From contig CM054118.1 of NCBI GenBank assembly GCA_028673005.1, positions 91,674,858 to 91,738,857 on the forward strand: a stretch of DNA of 64,000 bases. Direction: 5' to 3'. The DNA is from Tanypteryx hageni. Lineage: Eukaryota > Arthropoda > Insecta > Odonata > Petaluridae. The translations under genes were made by a program, and so were the position numbers. The stretch's first letter is position 1. Every line of letters starts with the position of its first letter. This document shows, in pieces, positions 1 to 12,400 of the stretch. A model generated the notes under the pieces. That model saw nothing but the letters and a program-made list of their open reading frames with translations. It had not been told where the DNA came from and ran no database searches.

Positions 1-503
1 ATGTAGGTATATTTGTCTACGTACCGAGTTTAAATTTCGATTACAGTTTTAAATTGATTTTAGCCAAACTAATGCAATCTCTAATTAAAAGTAACTTCTG
101 CTCTGCCCTTGGCTGTCTATTTCTCAACATTTACTGCTATCTGTGATATGCAAGTTGTAAGATTACTTTATTGAGTACAATTGTGAATGGTTTACTCGCT
201 GATTGCGAGAGAAAACAGCATATTTTAACAAATTACAATCTATTTTTGTTTATATTGAAGAATATTACGCTCTTAAAAGAGCAATTCGATGGTTCGCAAC
301 CAAGTCTTTGCTAATGATTCTTTTTGTCGGAAGCGAACATTCAAGGATAGACACAACTCGCAAAATGATGAATCATCGCAAGAATTGGCACTCATTCCGC
401 ACCTGTTACTGGGGGAAGATTTGTGAAGTAACGGAAGTATTCACTGGAGAATTATCGAGTTCGTCTTATGGCTGAAAAATAAATTCCAGAATAAGCCCTA
501 AAG
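1..503. other. AT-rich non-coding sequence
   Basis: No convincing gene is visible. A 90-codon open frame at 203-475 starts at TTG, resembles no family I know and has no splice context, so I treat it as chance. The stretch ends in the 8-bp target duplication of the hAT MITE (496-503). Confidence 0.5.
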
Positions 504-795
504 CAGTGGTGAGCAACCTACGGCCCGCGAAGATATGACTCAAGGGAGATTTATTACAAATTCATATAAAATACATTGAAATTACGGCAATAAAACACTT
601 GATATTGAAATGTTAATCCTAAAGACCTAATTTAGACTTGATTTTTCACTTATATGATACCTCAGACTCTCCAGTTAACGTCCGATTCTAAGTCTAACAT
701 GGCACGCCGAAGCACTGAAGATTTGCAATGCGGCCCCCCGAGGAATTCCCAACCGCCAATGCGGCCCGCCACGTAAAATAAGCTGCCTACCACTG
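504..795. mobile_element. hAT-type MITE with perfect 8-bp target duplication
   Basis: The ends are inverted: CAGTGGTGAGCAACCT on the left and ...GCTGCCTACCACTG on the right. The element is flanked by identical 8-bp copies of CCCTAAAG at 496-503 and 796-803. The interior carries several GCGGCCCGC-like words and no coding capacity. An 8-bp duplication with CAG/CTG ends is typical of non-autonomous hAT elements. Relatives with the same GGCCCGC words lie at 24243-24684, 39835-40162 and 43001-43291. Confidence 0.9.
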
Positions 796-844
796 CCCTA
801 AAGTATCAAAAAATTCAAAAATTAAGTTCTTGCCTTTGGTATCT

Positions 845-985
845 CAAATAGCTATAACAAGGTTATAAAAACCAGATGCACATTTCGGCTACCTACTAGA
901 ATCTATTTTCGGTGAATCACAGTTGAAGACGGCTGCATTGTAACCGAAATGCGCGTGTCATCTTATAACCTTGTGTGGCTATTGG
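845..985. repeat. Snapback (inverted-repeat) element, about 140 bp
   Basis: A left arm at about 845-890 (containing AACAAGGTTATAA and CATTTCGG) is the imperfect reverse complement of a right arm at about 939-985 (CCGAAATG ... TTATAACCTTGTGTGGCTATT). The arms are about 45 bp around a 50-bp centre. This is the form of a small foldback MITE; I could not establish a target duplication. Confidence 0.65.
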
Positions 986-2939
986 ATATCTCCAATGGTC
1001 ACAGAATGTTAATCAGACGATTAAAAAGGATGAAGTTTGCAGCTGTATTTGTATTTCAACTCGGTATGTATTTGTCGTCTTAAAAAGTTTCGAGCCAAGT
1101 GGAATTTTTAGATCTTATATGGTCAAGTTAGTTGAGAATTAAAAGGACTGAGGAAGCCGTAACGTTGTGGTATTTCATGATTAAAATTTAAATCTAAAAA
1201 ACGTACTGCAACTTAGTACAGAACACAGTTAAAACCATGCTCGCATCGTTTTGTTCTTGCTAGACGGTAGATTTTTATAGCTAAGTTACTCGCCATCTCT
1301 GAGAATTGAATTTTATAGTTTGTAATTTAGCAAAATTAATTTAAGAATTTATTCGTATTGATATAGAATTAAATATGAAATAATTTCGAACAGCTGAGAT
1401 TCTATTGACTTAATCGTCATTTCTGTCGCAACTTTTAATTTAATTCTTAATTTCACGATGGCTTTTAGTATTGCATGGGGAAATAGTGGGATCATTATTT
1501 CATTAGTGAAAGTTTCAAGAGTGAATTATCATTTTCTCTGGCGAAATCCGGAACTGGCAGCTATTTCTGTGCCGCTATAAACCCGAGACCCGTACAATAA
1601 TGAAAAGTTGAGATGAAATGCGGGATGTTCGAGATATCTCTGAAGCTGAAGGTTGACGAACGATAATTGATGTTTCAAAAACTTTTGGACCTCTATTAAT
1701 TTAACATTTCAACTTATTAGGTCGTCTGGAGTTGCGTTTGTGTCCGAGGAAAAGACGGAAGGCTGGAAAAAATGTCCAGTAATCCTTCAAGTTGATGCTC
1801 CCGTAATTTGGTAACTTAAGCTTCCCTTTTGCGTATTTAAATTTTGATGCGTACAAAACAAAAAAATCGTTACTTTAAGTTTCATTCCTCACAAGATAAT
1901 CAAAGTTGCAGTGTAAATGTTATGTTTCTTATTGAATTTGAATATTAAACCCGAGTAGCATCTGTTCCGAATAGATTTATATTTCGTATTAATGAAACAA
2001 TTCAGATCCGCATTTCAAACGTTAGATTGGAAGATCGCTTTGTCCTCTCTAGTATTTCTCCGAAAGTTCCGCGCCACTTAAATCGCTTCGATTGGCGGTC
2101 ACCTCCGTGACCAATAGAAAGAAATGGCCCGCTTGCCACTAACCCATTCAAGATGTGTCAACGCGTTGGCGTTGTCCGCGGAGCGAAAAAAGGGCCACGA
2201 GGTTTGGCGGCCAGCCGGTGTCGTGCGAAAGTAATAACGGAACAATGGGGAGGATTCTGAAGGTGACTGCGTCTGGTGGCTGCGATCCTACATCTCCGCT
2301 CTCTTCGGTCTCATTGCTCAATTTTCCCGTAGAGCAAGGAGATCGATCTTGTAATGAGACTTCAGAACGGCCATCGAGCGCTCTAATTTAAGCCTTGAGT
2401 CGAAATTTATCGGATCTGTAAACCGAAAATGCGCTACTATTAGCGATTTTTCGAAAATGACGCTGTGCTTAGAGTCGCTCACGAATTCGTGAATTACTTC
2501 GAACGTGCTCCGACGCCTTGCGCTCAACTCATTGCCAATTAAATTTGCGGCGTGGGCGTTGAAGGCACGTTTCAAAAATTTCGAAGAAAACTACTTTTCG
2601 TAAATTTTTGAGTCGAAAAATATAACCTTGCGACAAGTTATAGCAAAAATGTCTGCTTTTAAACGACGATAATTTCGTAAGCCAAAAGTCTAGAGGAACT
2701 TACTTATCTTTTCAGCTGCGATTGCGTTTGCCTGGATGGTGAATCATCGCAATTTTATTATCAATTACTGAATTTATTTAAACAATTTTATTCGTATAAA
2801 ACTGCGAATATTATATTTTAATTATTAAAAATTTCTTGAATTATGTACGCGCAGTTACATATGTTGCTAAGATATTGAAGTACTAAGGTCGTGAAAACTT
2901 CGCAACAAGTTTTTTTGCTCTCATCTTTATATGTAATTA
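986..2939. other. Non-coding upstream sequence with a CpG-richer patch
   Basis: No gene is supported. About 2030-2580 is noticeably richer in CG dinucleotides than its surroundings, and two short overlapping open frames there (2155-2391 and the opposite strand 2318-2575) resemble nothing and look like by-products of base composition. An upstream untranslated exon or promoter of gene 1 could lie here, but nothing proves it. Confidence 0.35.
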
Positions 2940-2945
2940 CTCAAT

Positions 2946-3028
2946 GTCTATTCGTCCGTCCGTCTGTCCATCCGTCTGTCCGTTCGTCTGTCCGTTCGTC
3001 CGTCTGTCCGTTCGTCCGTCCGTCCCCC
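2946..3028. repeat. Microsatellite of CCGT/CTGT units
   Basis: A run of 4-bp units, CGTC interleaved with TGTC, extends for about 80 bp and then degenerates into C-rich sequence. Similar short GTCCATCTGTCC runs occur near 14270-14290. Confidence 0.85.
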
Positions 3029-3859
3029 TTCCCTTTTATCTCTTGTCCTAGAGAAATGCTGTAAAGGCCATTTTGTTTCTGCCACCTAGGAGACCCCAGG
3101 AAAACAATTTTCGTTTACGGAAGTGTCCCGGATTCGACTCCGTGAAACAATTATATTTTTCCATATGTTTACACAGGAGTTTCGATTTTTCAAGGTGCAA
3201 GGTTTATTTCTTTCATTCATTCAAATACGTAAATATGGACCGATTTTCTCCGTTTTTGCTTTATTCGACGACTAAAACTATGAAATATCATATTCTTGCG
3301 ATGTTTTGATGTTACACGAAATAATTTGTCAGAAACATGCATTTCTTTTGAAATTTCATGGCTTTTTCGTACTCTTTCCGGGTGTTGCCAAGGCGACCCT
3401 CATTGTTGCCTCCGATTGAATTGGCCTCTATTAAGCCTTCAAATAGACGAAATAATTGCGTTATCTGCTTCGCGCTGTTTATGAAGCATCGAAATTTATA
3501 GTTGTAGCAATGTCAAAGTTAATAGATTGCAACGTTAATAATTAAAGATTATTATTATTCAGTAAACTGCGTGTGGACTGTGGGCATTTTTAACGATTGA
3601 CCAAAAGAAAAAATCTTTCTTTGTTTCAATATTGGAATAAGACCTTTTTCATATAGGAGAGAATTATTTGCACATATAAATTATAAAAAACAAACATGAC
3701 ATCAAAATATCAGTTGTCTAATTTTATAAGGAGAAATTGGCTATTATTACTTATAAACATGCAGATTTCTGACTGAATTCGCAAAATATTTTGTGGGTAC
3801 CACTGGTTAACTTTAATTTTCGGTGTCGTTCAGCTCACATTTACTTTCCAAAATGGAAA

Positions 3860-4175
3860 TTGGCTTATAGTTTCGTCGTTGTGTCTGTCTGTCCCCCCTG
3901 TTAAATTTTGAACCAATGATCGATTTTCATGAAACTCGGTGGAAATCTCTTGCTATTTGGGTCGATCTCCCGCTCCCGCCTAGAATTGTAATATCGGAGC
4001 GGGATTTATACTATTCTCTGAGGAAAAGAATGGAGATTCTAATTTTTATCGTATAATTTTGCTTGTCGATCATATATCTTCTAATTTCGCGTATATTCAG
4101 GCGTTTTTGCAGTTTTTGTCACTCATTACTCGGATTCGGTATAGCCTAGCCACATAAATACTCGTGGTCAATTTC
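3860..4175. repeat. Dispersed repeat, copy 1 (related to 12004-12480)
   Basis: Several ordered segments recur in the later copy: GATTTTCATGAAACT, GGAAAAGAATG.AGATTCTAA, a GATCATAT..CTTctAATTTC stretch and a final CGGATTCGG/CGAATTCGG word. The order and spacing match over about 300 bp, so both are copies of one old interspersed repeat. I cannot assign its class. Confidence 0.6.
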
Positions 4176-6619
4176 TTTTTTCCGTTCGAATGTACTTGTA
4201 ATATTTTATAACGCTAAATTATGAAATTTGGGAGCACAAAGAGCAACACATCCGCGGTGGTTTTAGAAAAACCAATATAAATAATTGCTACACCACATTT
4301 AATTTAGAATGATTACGTTGGAAAGTAGACATCATAAGTTCCGTTTGGATCATCTTTCTTCCTAATATATCCATCGAAGTAGCCATTGCTGATTCATAAT
4401 AGAAATAAATAAAAATCATTGTTATTTATTTCAATTATGGAATCTTTCCACAAAGTCGAGCCTTCCCAAGTGGAGGTCGCCGATTCGACTTTAATTTCGG
4501 CGCTTTTCACGGTATGAGGTTGTGAGCACTTGAACTTATTAGGAATTCTGCTCGGCTGATGGATTTTTTATTCAGTTGAGATATGAAACGACTGTGGTGG
4601 AATCCGTCGAAGCATATCCCTTTCCTCCTTCCGTAGAAATATTAATCGTGACGGAGATATAACTGTTGAATAAAAAGTTACGGTTTTTCGAAGAAGCGGT
4701 AAAAAACATTTTCGCTTCCCTGACTACCCGTGCGTTTTTTCGGCGTGTGTGCAAGCTTCCGCCCAAAATGAGCCTATGAAGCGGATATAAACACTCGTGG
4801 ACTCGATACGGCAGACCGTTTTCTCTCCCGGCCTTTTTCTGCGTAGGCGAAGTAGGCTAGTCCCCACGAATGCAGAGGACATCCGCCGAAATGGAACGCG
4901 GACAAAAAGGACCGCGGACAGGAATAATAATAGCGAAGGTTTCCTTTCGTGAGGTGCGCTCGCAAGTCGACTAGTTTGGAAATTCGTGGACTCCTTTCTT
5001 TTTCGTGCTCAGCTCTATCTGCATTTTTTCAGAGGACCGAATTAATTTTTTAACCTTCGGAATGCCATTTCTCTGGAGCGATTCGCGCGCTGGATCGCTG
5101 CCAGCAGCCGTCTCGCTTGAACTTGACCCTCGTGAGATGCATGCGTTGCATTTTATTATCCAAAAAAGGCGGTCGCGCGGTATGCGATGCTGCGTCATTT
5201 CGCCTGAGATTCCTGCATTTGTTTTTCTCACTCGCCATTTGCTACCACTCGCGAGACATCTCATTATATTCTTTTCATCTAGAGCGAGCTTTCAAATGAG
5301 TGCGTGACCGAGACAAAAACATGATTACTCTGCCCTTATGGTAGCTGTAAAACTCTTCAGAATTGGATGGATCGTTAAGACGATGGCGTTTCATGAAGCG
5401 TTTGTTGACTCATCTTGAAAATAAATGGTATAAATAATTGAACTGCTTCTTATTAAGTTGCCGTCATTTTCTCCCGAAACCATTTTTTCATCGATCGTTT
5501 TTTGTTCAAATTAAAATATGTTCCTGATTCGTAAGATACGGCGATTCGGAACCAGCTGCAATTTTAGCATCACAACAATATCGCCCGTATTTCTAAGGAA
5601 TTTGAATTAAGCGTTTGTTTCTTCGCCAAATCGCAGTTTAATGCCGTGTACTTGATCAAATTGCACCCTAAGATGTTTCTGATATTTCAGATATTTAAGA
5701 CATACTTATTTAGATATAAATATGCGTGGATTTAAAATAAATCAATCTCTATATTCCTAATTAAGACAGCTGCGCTGAAAGAACTAGTATACTATTATCA
5801 ATATTTTAAAATCATTTTTCAAAAAAACTTGAGTAATAAACGTCATGACCATAGTCAAGACGATGACAAATAAGGACTTCTTGAGTTCTCATTCAGATAA
5901 ACGATCGCGCGTTGAAATCTCTTCGTTCCATCCCCTGAGTTTTATTCATGCAAGATAATTACTATATTTTTAAATCGTTTTCTTTCTCTGGGCCACAGTG
6001 AAGATCAAAGACTGTCTTCGGGCATAAGTTTTTAGAAGGTGATTAATGTTGATTTTGAGCCATCTGTCGTCTTTTTTATGGACTTTTTGCCCAGTATGTC
6101 ATCTTGACACGACTAAGTTCGGGAAAAAATAAAAATGAAAAACTGCGAATGAAATTTATAAAACAGGTTGGTCCGCTTTGTTGTTTAGTAAAACGGGCAC
6201 AAGTACTCCGAAAGAAGTAAGCTGTCCGCTCTCAGTGAAATATTGGCCTGTTCCGGACAGCCTGTCATTCATGGCTATTTGCTGCGAAAGGGGACTGCCC
6301 TCTCTCTGTTTCCTGTTGAGATCATTGCTCAGGAATGCGGAATCCATTTTCAGGATAAGAAACCGCGACGTCATTAAGGATTCGCGATCGGTTTATTCTC
6401 AAAACAGCTATACTGTCGTCACAGTTCACGTCGTACGGAACTTACTTATATCCCATGAACTGAATACGTCATTAACGGGTATTTTGCTCAGTCAAGGCTA
6501 TTACTTATTTAATGTGGAGGTATTATTCAAATAATTTGCAAAAGTTACCTACATAATCGGTTAATAGTTATGGAAAAATGTATTTGTTTTGCCGTAACTT
6601 TGTGGTTTTCTATTTCTTA
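4176..6619. other. Non-coding, includes CpG-rich stretch 4440-5400
   Basis: This part has the highest CG content of the upstream region (about 4440-5400). It carries many overlapping short open frames on both strands, none resembling a known family. A TATAAA word near 4785 sits at the start of the CG-rich sequence, so a promoter is conceivable, but gene 1 coding sequence begins 4 kb later and no linking exon was found. Positions 5430-6140 are plain AT-rich sequence. Confidence 0.3.
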
Positions 6620-6702
6620 AAATGAAAGAAAGGAAAAATAACGTTGTAGAAAACACCACTTTATAATAAAGTGGTGTTTTTACGATGTTATTTGTCCTAT
6701 GT
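6620..6702. repeat. Near-perfect hairpin with about 40-bp arms
   Basis: The core at 6650-6680 is a perfect 15-bp inverted repeat, AAAACACCACTTTAT, around a single A. The pairing extends outward imperfectly for about 25 more bases per arm (GAAAAATAACGTTG against GATGTTATTTGTC). The total of about 80 nt is the size of a miRNA precursor, but the loop of one base is far too tight for one. A foldback transposon relic is more likely. Confidence 0.7.
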
Positions 6703-7404
6703 TTTTAAACATCATTGAAGAATATAACTATTTCTCAAAACTATTTCTCGCTAAAGCAACAGGTAGAGTACTAATCTTTTTGCCCTTTTCATACTTTAAT
6801 GTTTTATAAATTTTGTGATATTGTGAAAAAAGTCATTTCTATATAGAAAGCGCTTTTACGCTAATTCGGTATTTTTATACTTTTTTGCGGTCAACTTTGA
6901 CGATAACAATTCTTACATTTTAAATGCATAATCATACCTGTGGCCTCCGCAGTCATCGTGCTCGAAGCGGAAAATAAAGCCAACCGTCGGCACATCCTTT
7001 CGAGATCTAGTCTATCGGAAGCGGATTGCTCAATTGCCCATTGGGTCAGTTTTTCCCCAGACTAACGTCCTTCCCAATTAGTATCAGATCCACGCGCCAG
7101 TCCGATTACGCGCATCCGTTCGCGATCATGTCCTCCATCTCCGCACGCTTCGACTCGCCTATCATGTCCACTCGCCCGTTTTGAAAGGAACGTGTTACTC
7201 TCCTAATGACCGTGTTCACGTTCATCCGTTCCCTTGACCCGATAACCTCTTGTTTGTTTATGGCGAAGGCGGGGCCCAATCGTTCATACAATTCGATTAC
7301 GACAGCATCGATCACTACCTCTCATTGGCTGCATATCAATCGACACTATTTCGAATGCGAATTTAGACTCTCTTCTTTGAAAAATAATTTTCTCAAATTA
7401 AGTA

Positions 7405-8788
7405 CAGGTATGCCTCGTTTAGCGTGTCCTTTTAGCGCATTTTCGATATAGCGCTGTTGGCATCTCGGAATTAAAATTTTAACCTTTGAAAAGTTTTAAA
7501 ATAAAGCTCCTTTATGATGGTCCCAACATTTTTCTCACTTGCCTTCATTCGTACTTCACTCTCTATTTTTATTTCTATTTCACTCGTTCACTTTTACTAT
7601 GTTTTTTTTACATTGATTTGTTAGGTTCAGGACAACTTTAACTTTCGCGATCGTTAGTCATTTGTTATTCTGATGTTATTTTGTTTTTGGTACCTATGCT
7701 CCAGTTACGCGTCTGAAACTGCGGCGGCGCCGCTGAACCGTAATAACACTCGTATTCCGTTTTTGTTTACTTCTGCGCTGGCCAATCATCATCAAAGATC
7801 TTTGTAATCATGAAGAATTTTAGGAACATGTCAAGGTAATACACTATATTGGTGTTTTACCAAATATATACCATAAATACTTATGATATATTGTATATCT
7901 CATTTATTTTATAATACGTTTTTTCATCGCAAATGTTATTAGAAAATTGTGATTTTCCATCATAAAGAATTAGTTGTTTGGAGCTGTTGTACACCAATAA
8001 ATTCATAATAAATAATAATTTAAAAATAATTATCATATACCGTATTTACTCGTTTAATACCCGCGCACGTGTAATGCCCGCACTCCCGTTTTTAGAGCTA
8101 AAAGTCTGGAAAAACTAATTCGTGTAATGTCCGCACTTCCAAAATTTTGATATTTTATCGGTTGAATAATTCGTTTGTATTTAATGAAAAATATCTGAAA
8201 TTCAGTTGTTTATTTCTCTTGCATCACCTTTTCTATGAGAATGAACTCTGTCTGCCACTTCTATTTACATGGAATATTTACGTGATTTAGGTTTACTACT
8301 GACAGCTGGCAAGGAATTTTTAAAAATACCTGATAAATATCGTGCTTATTATATTATTCTACGCATTAAAAAACATACATTGGTTATAAATCGGGGAAAT
8401 AAAATGTACGGCATATTGCGCCTACCAAAGAAATCGCCTGCTCGTTATCTCAGGCCAGGCGCGCACTACTAGTAGGAGTTTCGCAGTTGGTCTACTCTCA
8501 AAAGATGAATACATATCGTGTAATGTCCGCACCCCCTTTTTTTATGGGAACTTGTGGGGAAAAAGTGCAGGTATTACGCGAGTAAATACGCTACTTCGTT
8601 TTCTCGACTTTAAATTAGTATATAAAAATGGCCTATTATTATATAAGTTGCAAGAAAAATAGTAAAATTTCTGAAGAGTAAAAATCAACTGGGTTAAGTG
8701 CTATGTTACAAACTGTTCTTTTAGCGCAAATTCGGATAGTGCACAGATGTCTCGGAACGCCTCTCACGCGCTAATCGAGGCATGCCTG
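7405..8788. mobile_element. TA-target MITE (Tigger/mariner type) hosting a nested MITE
   Basis: Left end CAGGTATGCCTCGTTTAGCG and right end CGCTAATCGAGGCATGCCTG are inverted copies, flanked by TA at 7403-7404 and 8789-8790. The internal words TTTTAGCGCA near both ends add a second inverted pair. No transposase is recognisable. A separate MITE (8040-8591) interrupts it, so this is the older insertion. 'Cgaggcatgcctg'-type ends are common among pogo/Tigger-derived MITEs; that class assignment is inference. Confidence 0.8.
8040..8591. mobile_element. Nested TA-target MITE
   Basis: Ends CCGTATTTACTCGTTTAAT and ATTACGCGAGTAAATACGC are inverted copies flanked by TA at 8038-8039 and 8592-8593. Sub-terminal repeats of the word GTAATGTCCGCAC-like occur several times near both ends. 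A 67-codon open frame at 8269-8472 is not a recognisable protein. The subterminal repeat style resembles the pogo element at 48767-50796. Confidence 0.85.
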
Positions 8789-9194
8789 TATCTATCTCTT
8801 CCACTTGTACAATATTTAATGTTGTTAGTGTTGCAACATTATGATGATGATGGTTTACATTGAACTATTAGCTAATGAATAGAATTTTATTTGGAGTAAA
8901 TTGATGATTCACACCAAAAACTCTGTGGGAAGGAGTTTGGGATGTTTTACTTTATTAACTGTCTGAATGTGAAGGTGGTGAAAATGAAGTTGAATATTAT
9001 TAAAATTAATAAAAATCAATCTTTCTATTACTCTTAAAAACATTTGTTGAAATAATTTAAAGAAAAGATTTGTTTTGTATCTATTATATAATATTTTCAG
9101 GAAAAATTTGTTTTGATAATATTTATTTTGCATCATTTTTTCGATTTTTTATAATAATCTCATCATTAATTACACATTATTTATTATGTTTCAG
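8789..9194. other. AT-rich sequence up to the gene 1 first coding exon
   Basis: No gene is visible. The stretch ends in TTTATTATGTTTCAG (AG at 9193-9194), a good splice acceptor, which leaves open that the first coding exon of gene 1 is preceded by an upstream exon. Confidence 0.4.
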
Positions 9195-9406
9195 GCACTT
9201 ATAGCCTGCTTATCAGCAACAAGGAGACAGTGGATATTTGTATTTTTTCCCATGAGCATTCTTCTCATTTCTCTGATTGGGTTATCAGTGGCAACGGAAG
9301 AAGTTGAGCGACAAAAGTGCAGTATCAACGGACTTAAGTATACTTGGGGTGATGCCTTAATGGATTCGCCAGACTGCATTGGGCCAAATGGTTCACCTTA
9401 TCCAAT
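9186..9406 (+). CDS. Spaetzle-like gene, first coding exon (signal peptide)
   Basis: This exon encodes residues 1-73 and two bases of codon 74. ATG 9186 overlaps a strong acceptor (AG at 9193-9194), so the true exon may begin at 9195 with an upstream untranslated or coding exon. In that case the in-frame ATG at 9252 would start translation and give an ideal signal peptide, MSILLISLIGLSVAT. The donor GTTAGT at 9407 is chosen because it is the only nearby one leaving phase 2, which exon 2 needs. Alternatives GTAGGT at 9411 and GTTAAT at 9415 break the frame unless another exon intervenes. The end encodes a Cys-containing KCSINGLKYTW..SPDC segment. Confidence 0.65.
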
Positions 9407-12400
9407 GTTAGTAGGTTAATTTCTAGAAAATGATGTTTTTAACCATGTTATTATTCTAAAAATACTGGCCTAATTGCCCGTCAAATATGACGGGTATGCG
9501 TGGATTAAGTGTTAAATTTAAGGAACTTCCCATTCTTCCTCCTTTTCTCTCTTCTTCTCTACCATCCTCCCTCCCTCCCACACTCTCTCCCTCCCTCCCA
9601 TCCTCCCTCCCTCCCATCCTCCCTCCCTCCCATCCTCCCTCCCTCCCATCCTCCCTCTCCTTTCTCTCTTCTTCTCTGGAAAAATAGTAATTCTATACCA
9701 CCCTTGCTTCCTATGTACCTTCCATTCTATATCCCTTCCTTCCTATCTCCCTCCCCACATCCCCCTCTCTCTTATTCAAAAACTCCTATGGTAATTTAAG
9801 GCTATCTAAGCATTCGTATATATTACACATATGCAGGTTGAGACAACAATTGATTCTCGAAGTTTAACAATGATGTGTTTGGCAAGACAACATCCTGTTT
9901 AAAAGCCGATATTTTCCCAAAATATGTGATTTAAATGTTTATTATGAGAGATTTCGAACGGTAGGCGGAAAAAGATGAATAAAATAAGAAACTTCATTAA
10001 TATTCCTAAAACATCGTTTAAACAAAGATCATACGTCAATTCTTTCTAATTTTATTTTCAAAAGAATAAAAGTCTGCGCTTTAAAAATTCGCTTTTTACG
10101 TGTAATCTTACAGGAAATGGAAATCGCCCCCCTGAAGTTGAATCCGGGTCTTTTTTCGTGTTTTTTCGTCATTTAATTTTTATATCTGAATAACACATTC
10201 TTGCGAAATTTCAACCTTCCACCTAATTGGGAAGTTTGTTAAAAATGCATTAAAATGTGCCATTGATGACATCAGCGTTACATTGCTGACAACGGCTATT
10301 ATATTAAGTAATTTTTGTTGCAAATGAAAGGCATTGTGCATTAATTACCAGTGACATACCAAACTCTCCTACATGGTGGGGGTCCTGTGACCAAAGGGGG
10401 CTCAACATTGAGGAATATCCAAGGGCGTGCTGAAAAGTAATGCCTCCTATTTTTTAAATCCAAAATAAGCTCATATAGCAGTACAAACTGAACTGCGTTC
10501 AAACCGTTGTACTTTCCCGCATCGCAGAGTGAAATTTCATAAGTCTGCCACTAGAGGTCTCTAAGTTGTGCTCGTAAACATGGTGGAGTGTAACGATAGT
10601 ATGTCGGTGCGATTGAAACAGCATGCAGTGATTGAGTTTCTGACTGCAGAAAACGTTTCTCCGATCAACATTTATCGGCGAATGAAGACTATTTATGGAG
10701 TGTGTTGACATCAGTACTGTTCGATGTTGGGCTGCACGTGCTCATGGTGGAAAACTCGAACATGCCACCCTGGACCTGAATGACAAACATCGTAGCGGAA
10801 GACCACAAACTGCAACCGACGAGGCTCACCATAATGAAATCATCAGAGATAATCATCGTGTTTCTCAGCAGGCAATAGCAGACAAAACTGGAATATCATG
10901 TGAGCGAGTGCAGGCGATAATTGCTGATCTGGGCTACCAGAAATTGTGTGCTCGATGGGTTTCCCGAATGCTCACTGCAGAACTGAAACAGAAGCAGATG
11001 TACATTTGTCAAGAATTGCAGCTGTGCTACGAAAGTGAAGGCGACCAATTTTTATGCAACATCATTTCGAACCTGAACAGAAGAGACAGTCAATGGAGTA
11101 CCGTCACAAGGGTTCGCCAGCACCAAAAAAATTCAGGACTTCACCATCTGCCGGAAAAGTCATGCTCTCATGTTTCTGGGATGTCAGTGGCATTGTGCAT
11201 TTGGAATTTATGCCATGTGGCATGACAATCAACTCTGAGCGATATGTTCAAACACTAATAAGGTTAAAAGCATGATGTCGAAGAGTTTGCCCTGACATGC
11301 AGCAGCCTCTCCTCCAACATGACAATGAACGGCCTCACACAAGTGGGAGGACAACTGCAGAGATTCACCGCCTTGGTTTCACTGTCTTGGATCATCCGCC
11401 ATACAGCCCTGACTTGGCACCATCTGATTTTCATATCTTCCCAAAACTTAAGGGTCATCTGAGAGGACGTCATTTCATGACAAACGATGCAGTCAAGGCG
11501 GCGGTGAAACTGTGGTTCCATCAGCAAGATGCACAGTTCTATCGGGACAGACTTCTAAAACTGCCTGAACGTTGGCAGAAGTGTGTAGACCGCAGAGGGG
11601 ATTATGTCAAGAAATAACTGTGTACCATACATCTCATTTTACCAGACCTCCACATTTTTGGGATTAAGCCATTAGGAAGGAATTCCAAGAAAATAAATTT
11701 TTCTGGGAATTTTAAACTTGTATCACATCCAGATATTGGTCTCATATTGTGTTTTTTAATAAGATCATTTTATTCCAATATTTATGCCAAAAAATACACC
11801 ATAAATTTCATCTGAGAAAAGGGCAACCTCATTTTGCAACCCAGAATATGGTAGCCTAATTAATAAGAATCTAATTTATTTATTTATTTCAACAGGCGAA
11901 CCTAAAATACATAAGGTTGTAATAATATAATAATTAGCAGTCTCAATTAGCACCTCTGGTAACAAATTCACAAATAACAACAATATGGAAGTTCGGTATA
12001 AAAACAAATACATTTTTAGGCTTGTTTCCAAAGGAAACATAGCCTTATGAAATGGTCATGTCTCTTTGTATGTGTGCCCCCACTAACAACTTTTGCATCA
12101 ATGGACCGATTTTCATGAAACTTGGTATGAGGCTCATGCTGCCAGGACCCACCTCCGGGCTACATTTTATTTGGCCAAGATTTAAGCCCTGGGTTTGATT
12201 CCAGGAAAGTTTTTTCCCTATTTGTTTTACATAGTATGTCCCAATTCCATCATGCAGATATGTTTTCTTTAATACTTTAAAATATCTTAAAACTGTGATA
12301 GTGGAGCGAGGTCTGTACTGTTCTGAGGGGAAAAGAATGTAGATTCTAATTCTTATCACAGAATTTTTATAATTGATCATATTTTCTTGAATTTCTACTA

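Noticed and set aside
4971..5307. Overlapping open frames of 60-100 codons on both strands in the CG-rich stretch
   Set aside because: Mutual overlap on both strands and lack of family resemblance indicate a composition effect.
9487..9799. Pro/Ser-rich frames after the first exon of gene 1
   Set aside because: They translate a C/T minisatellite in the intron.
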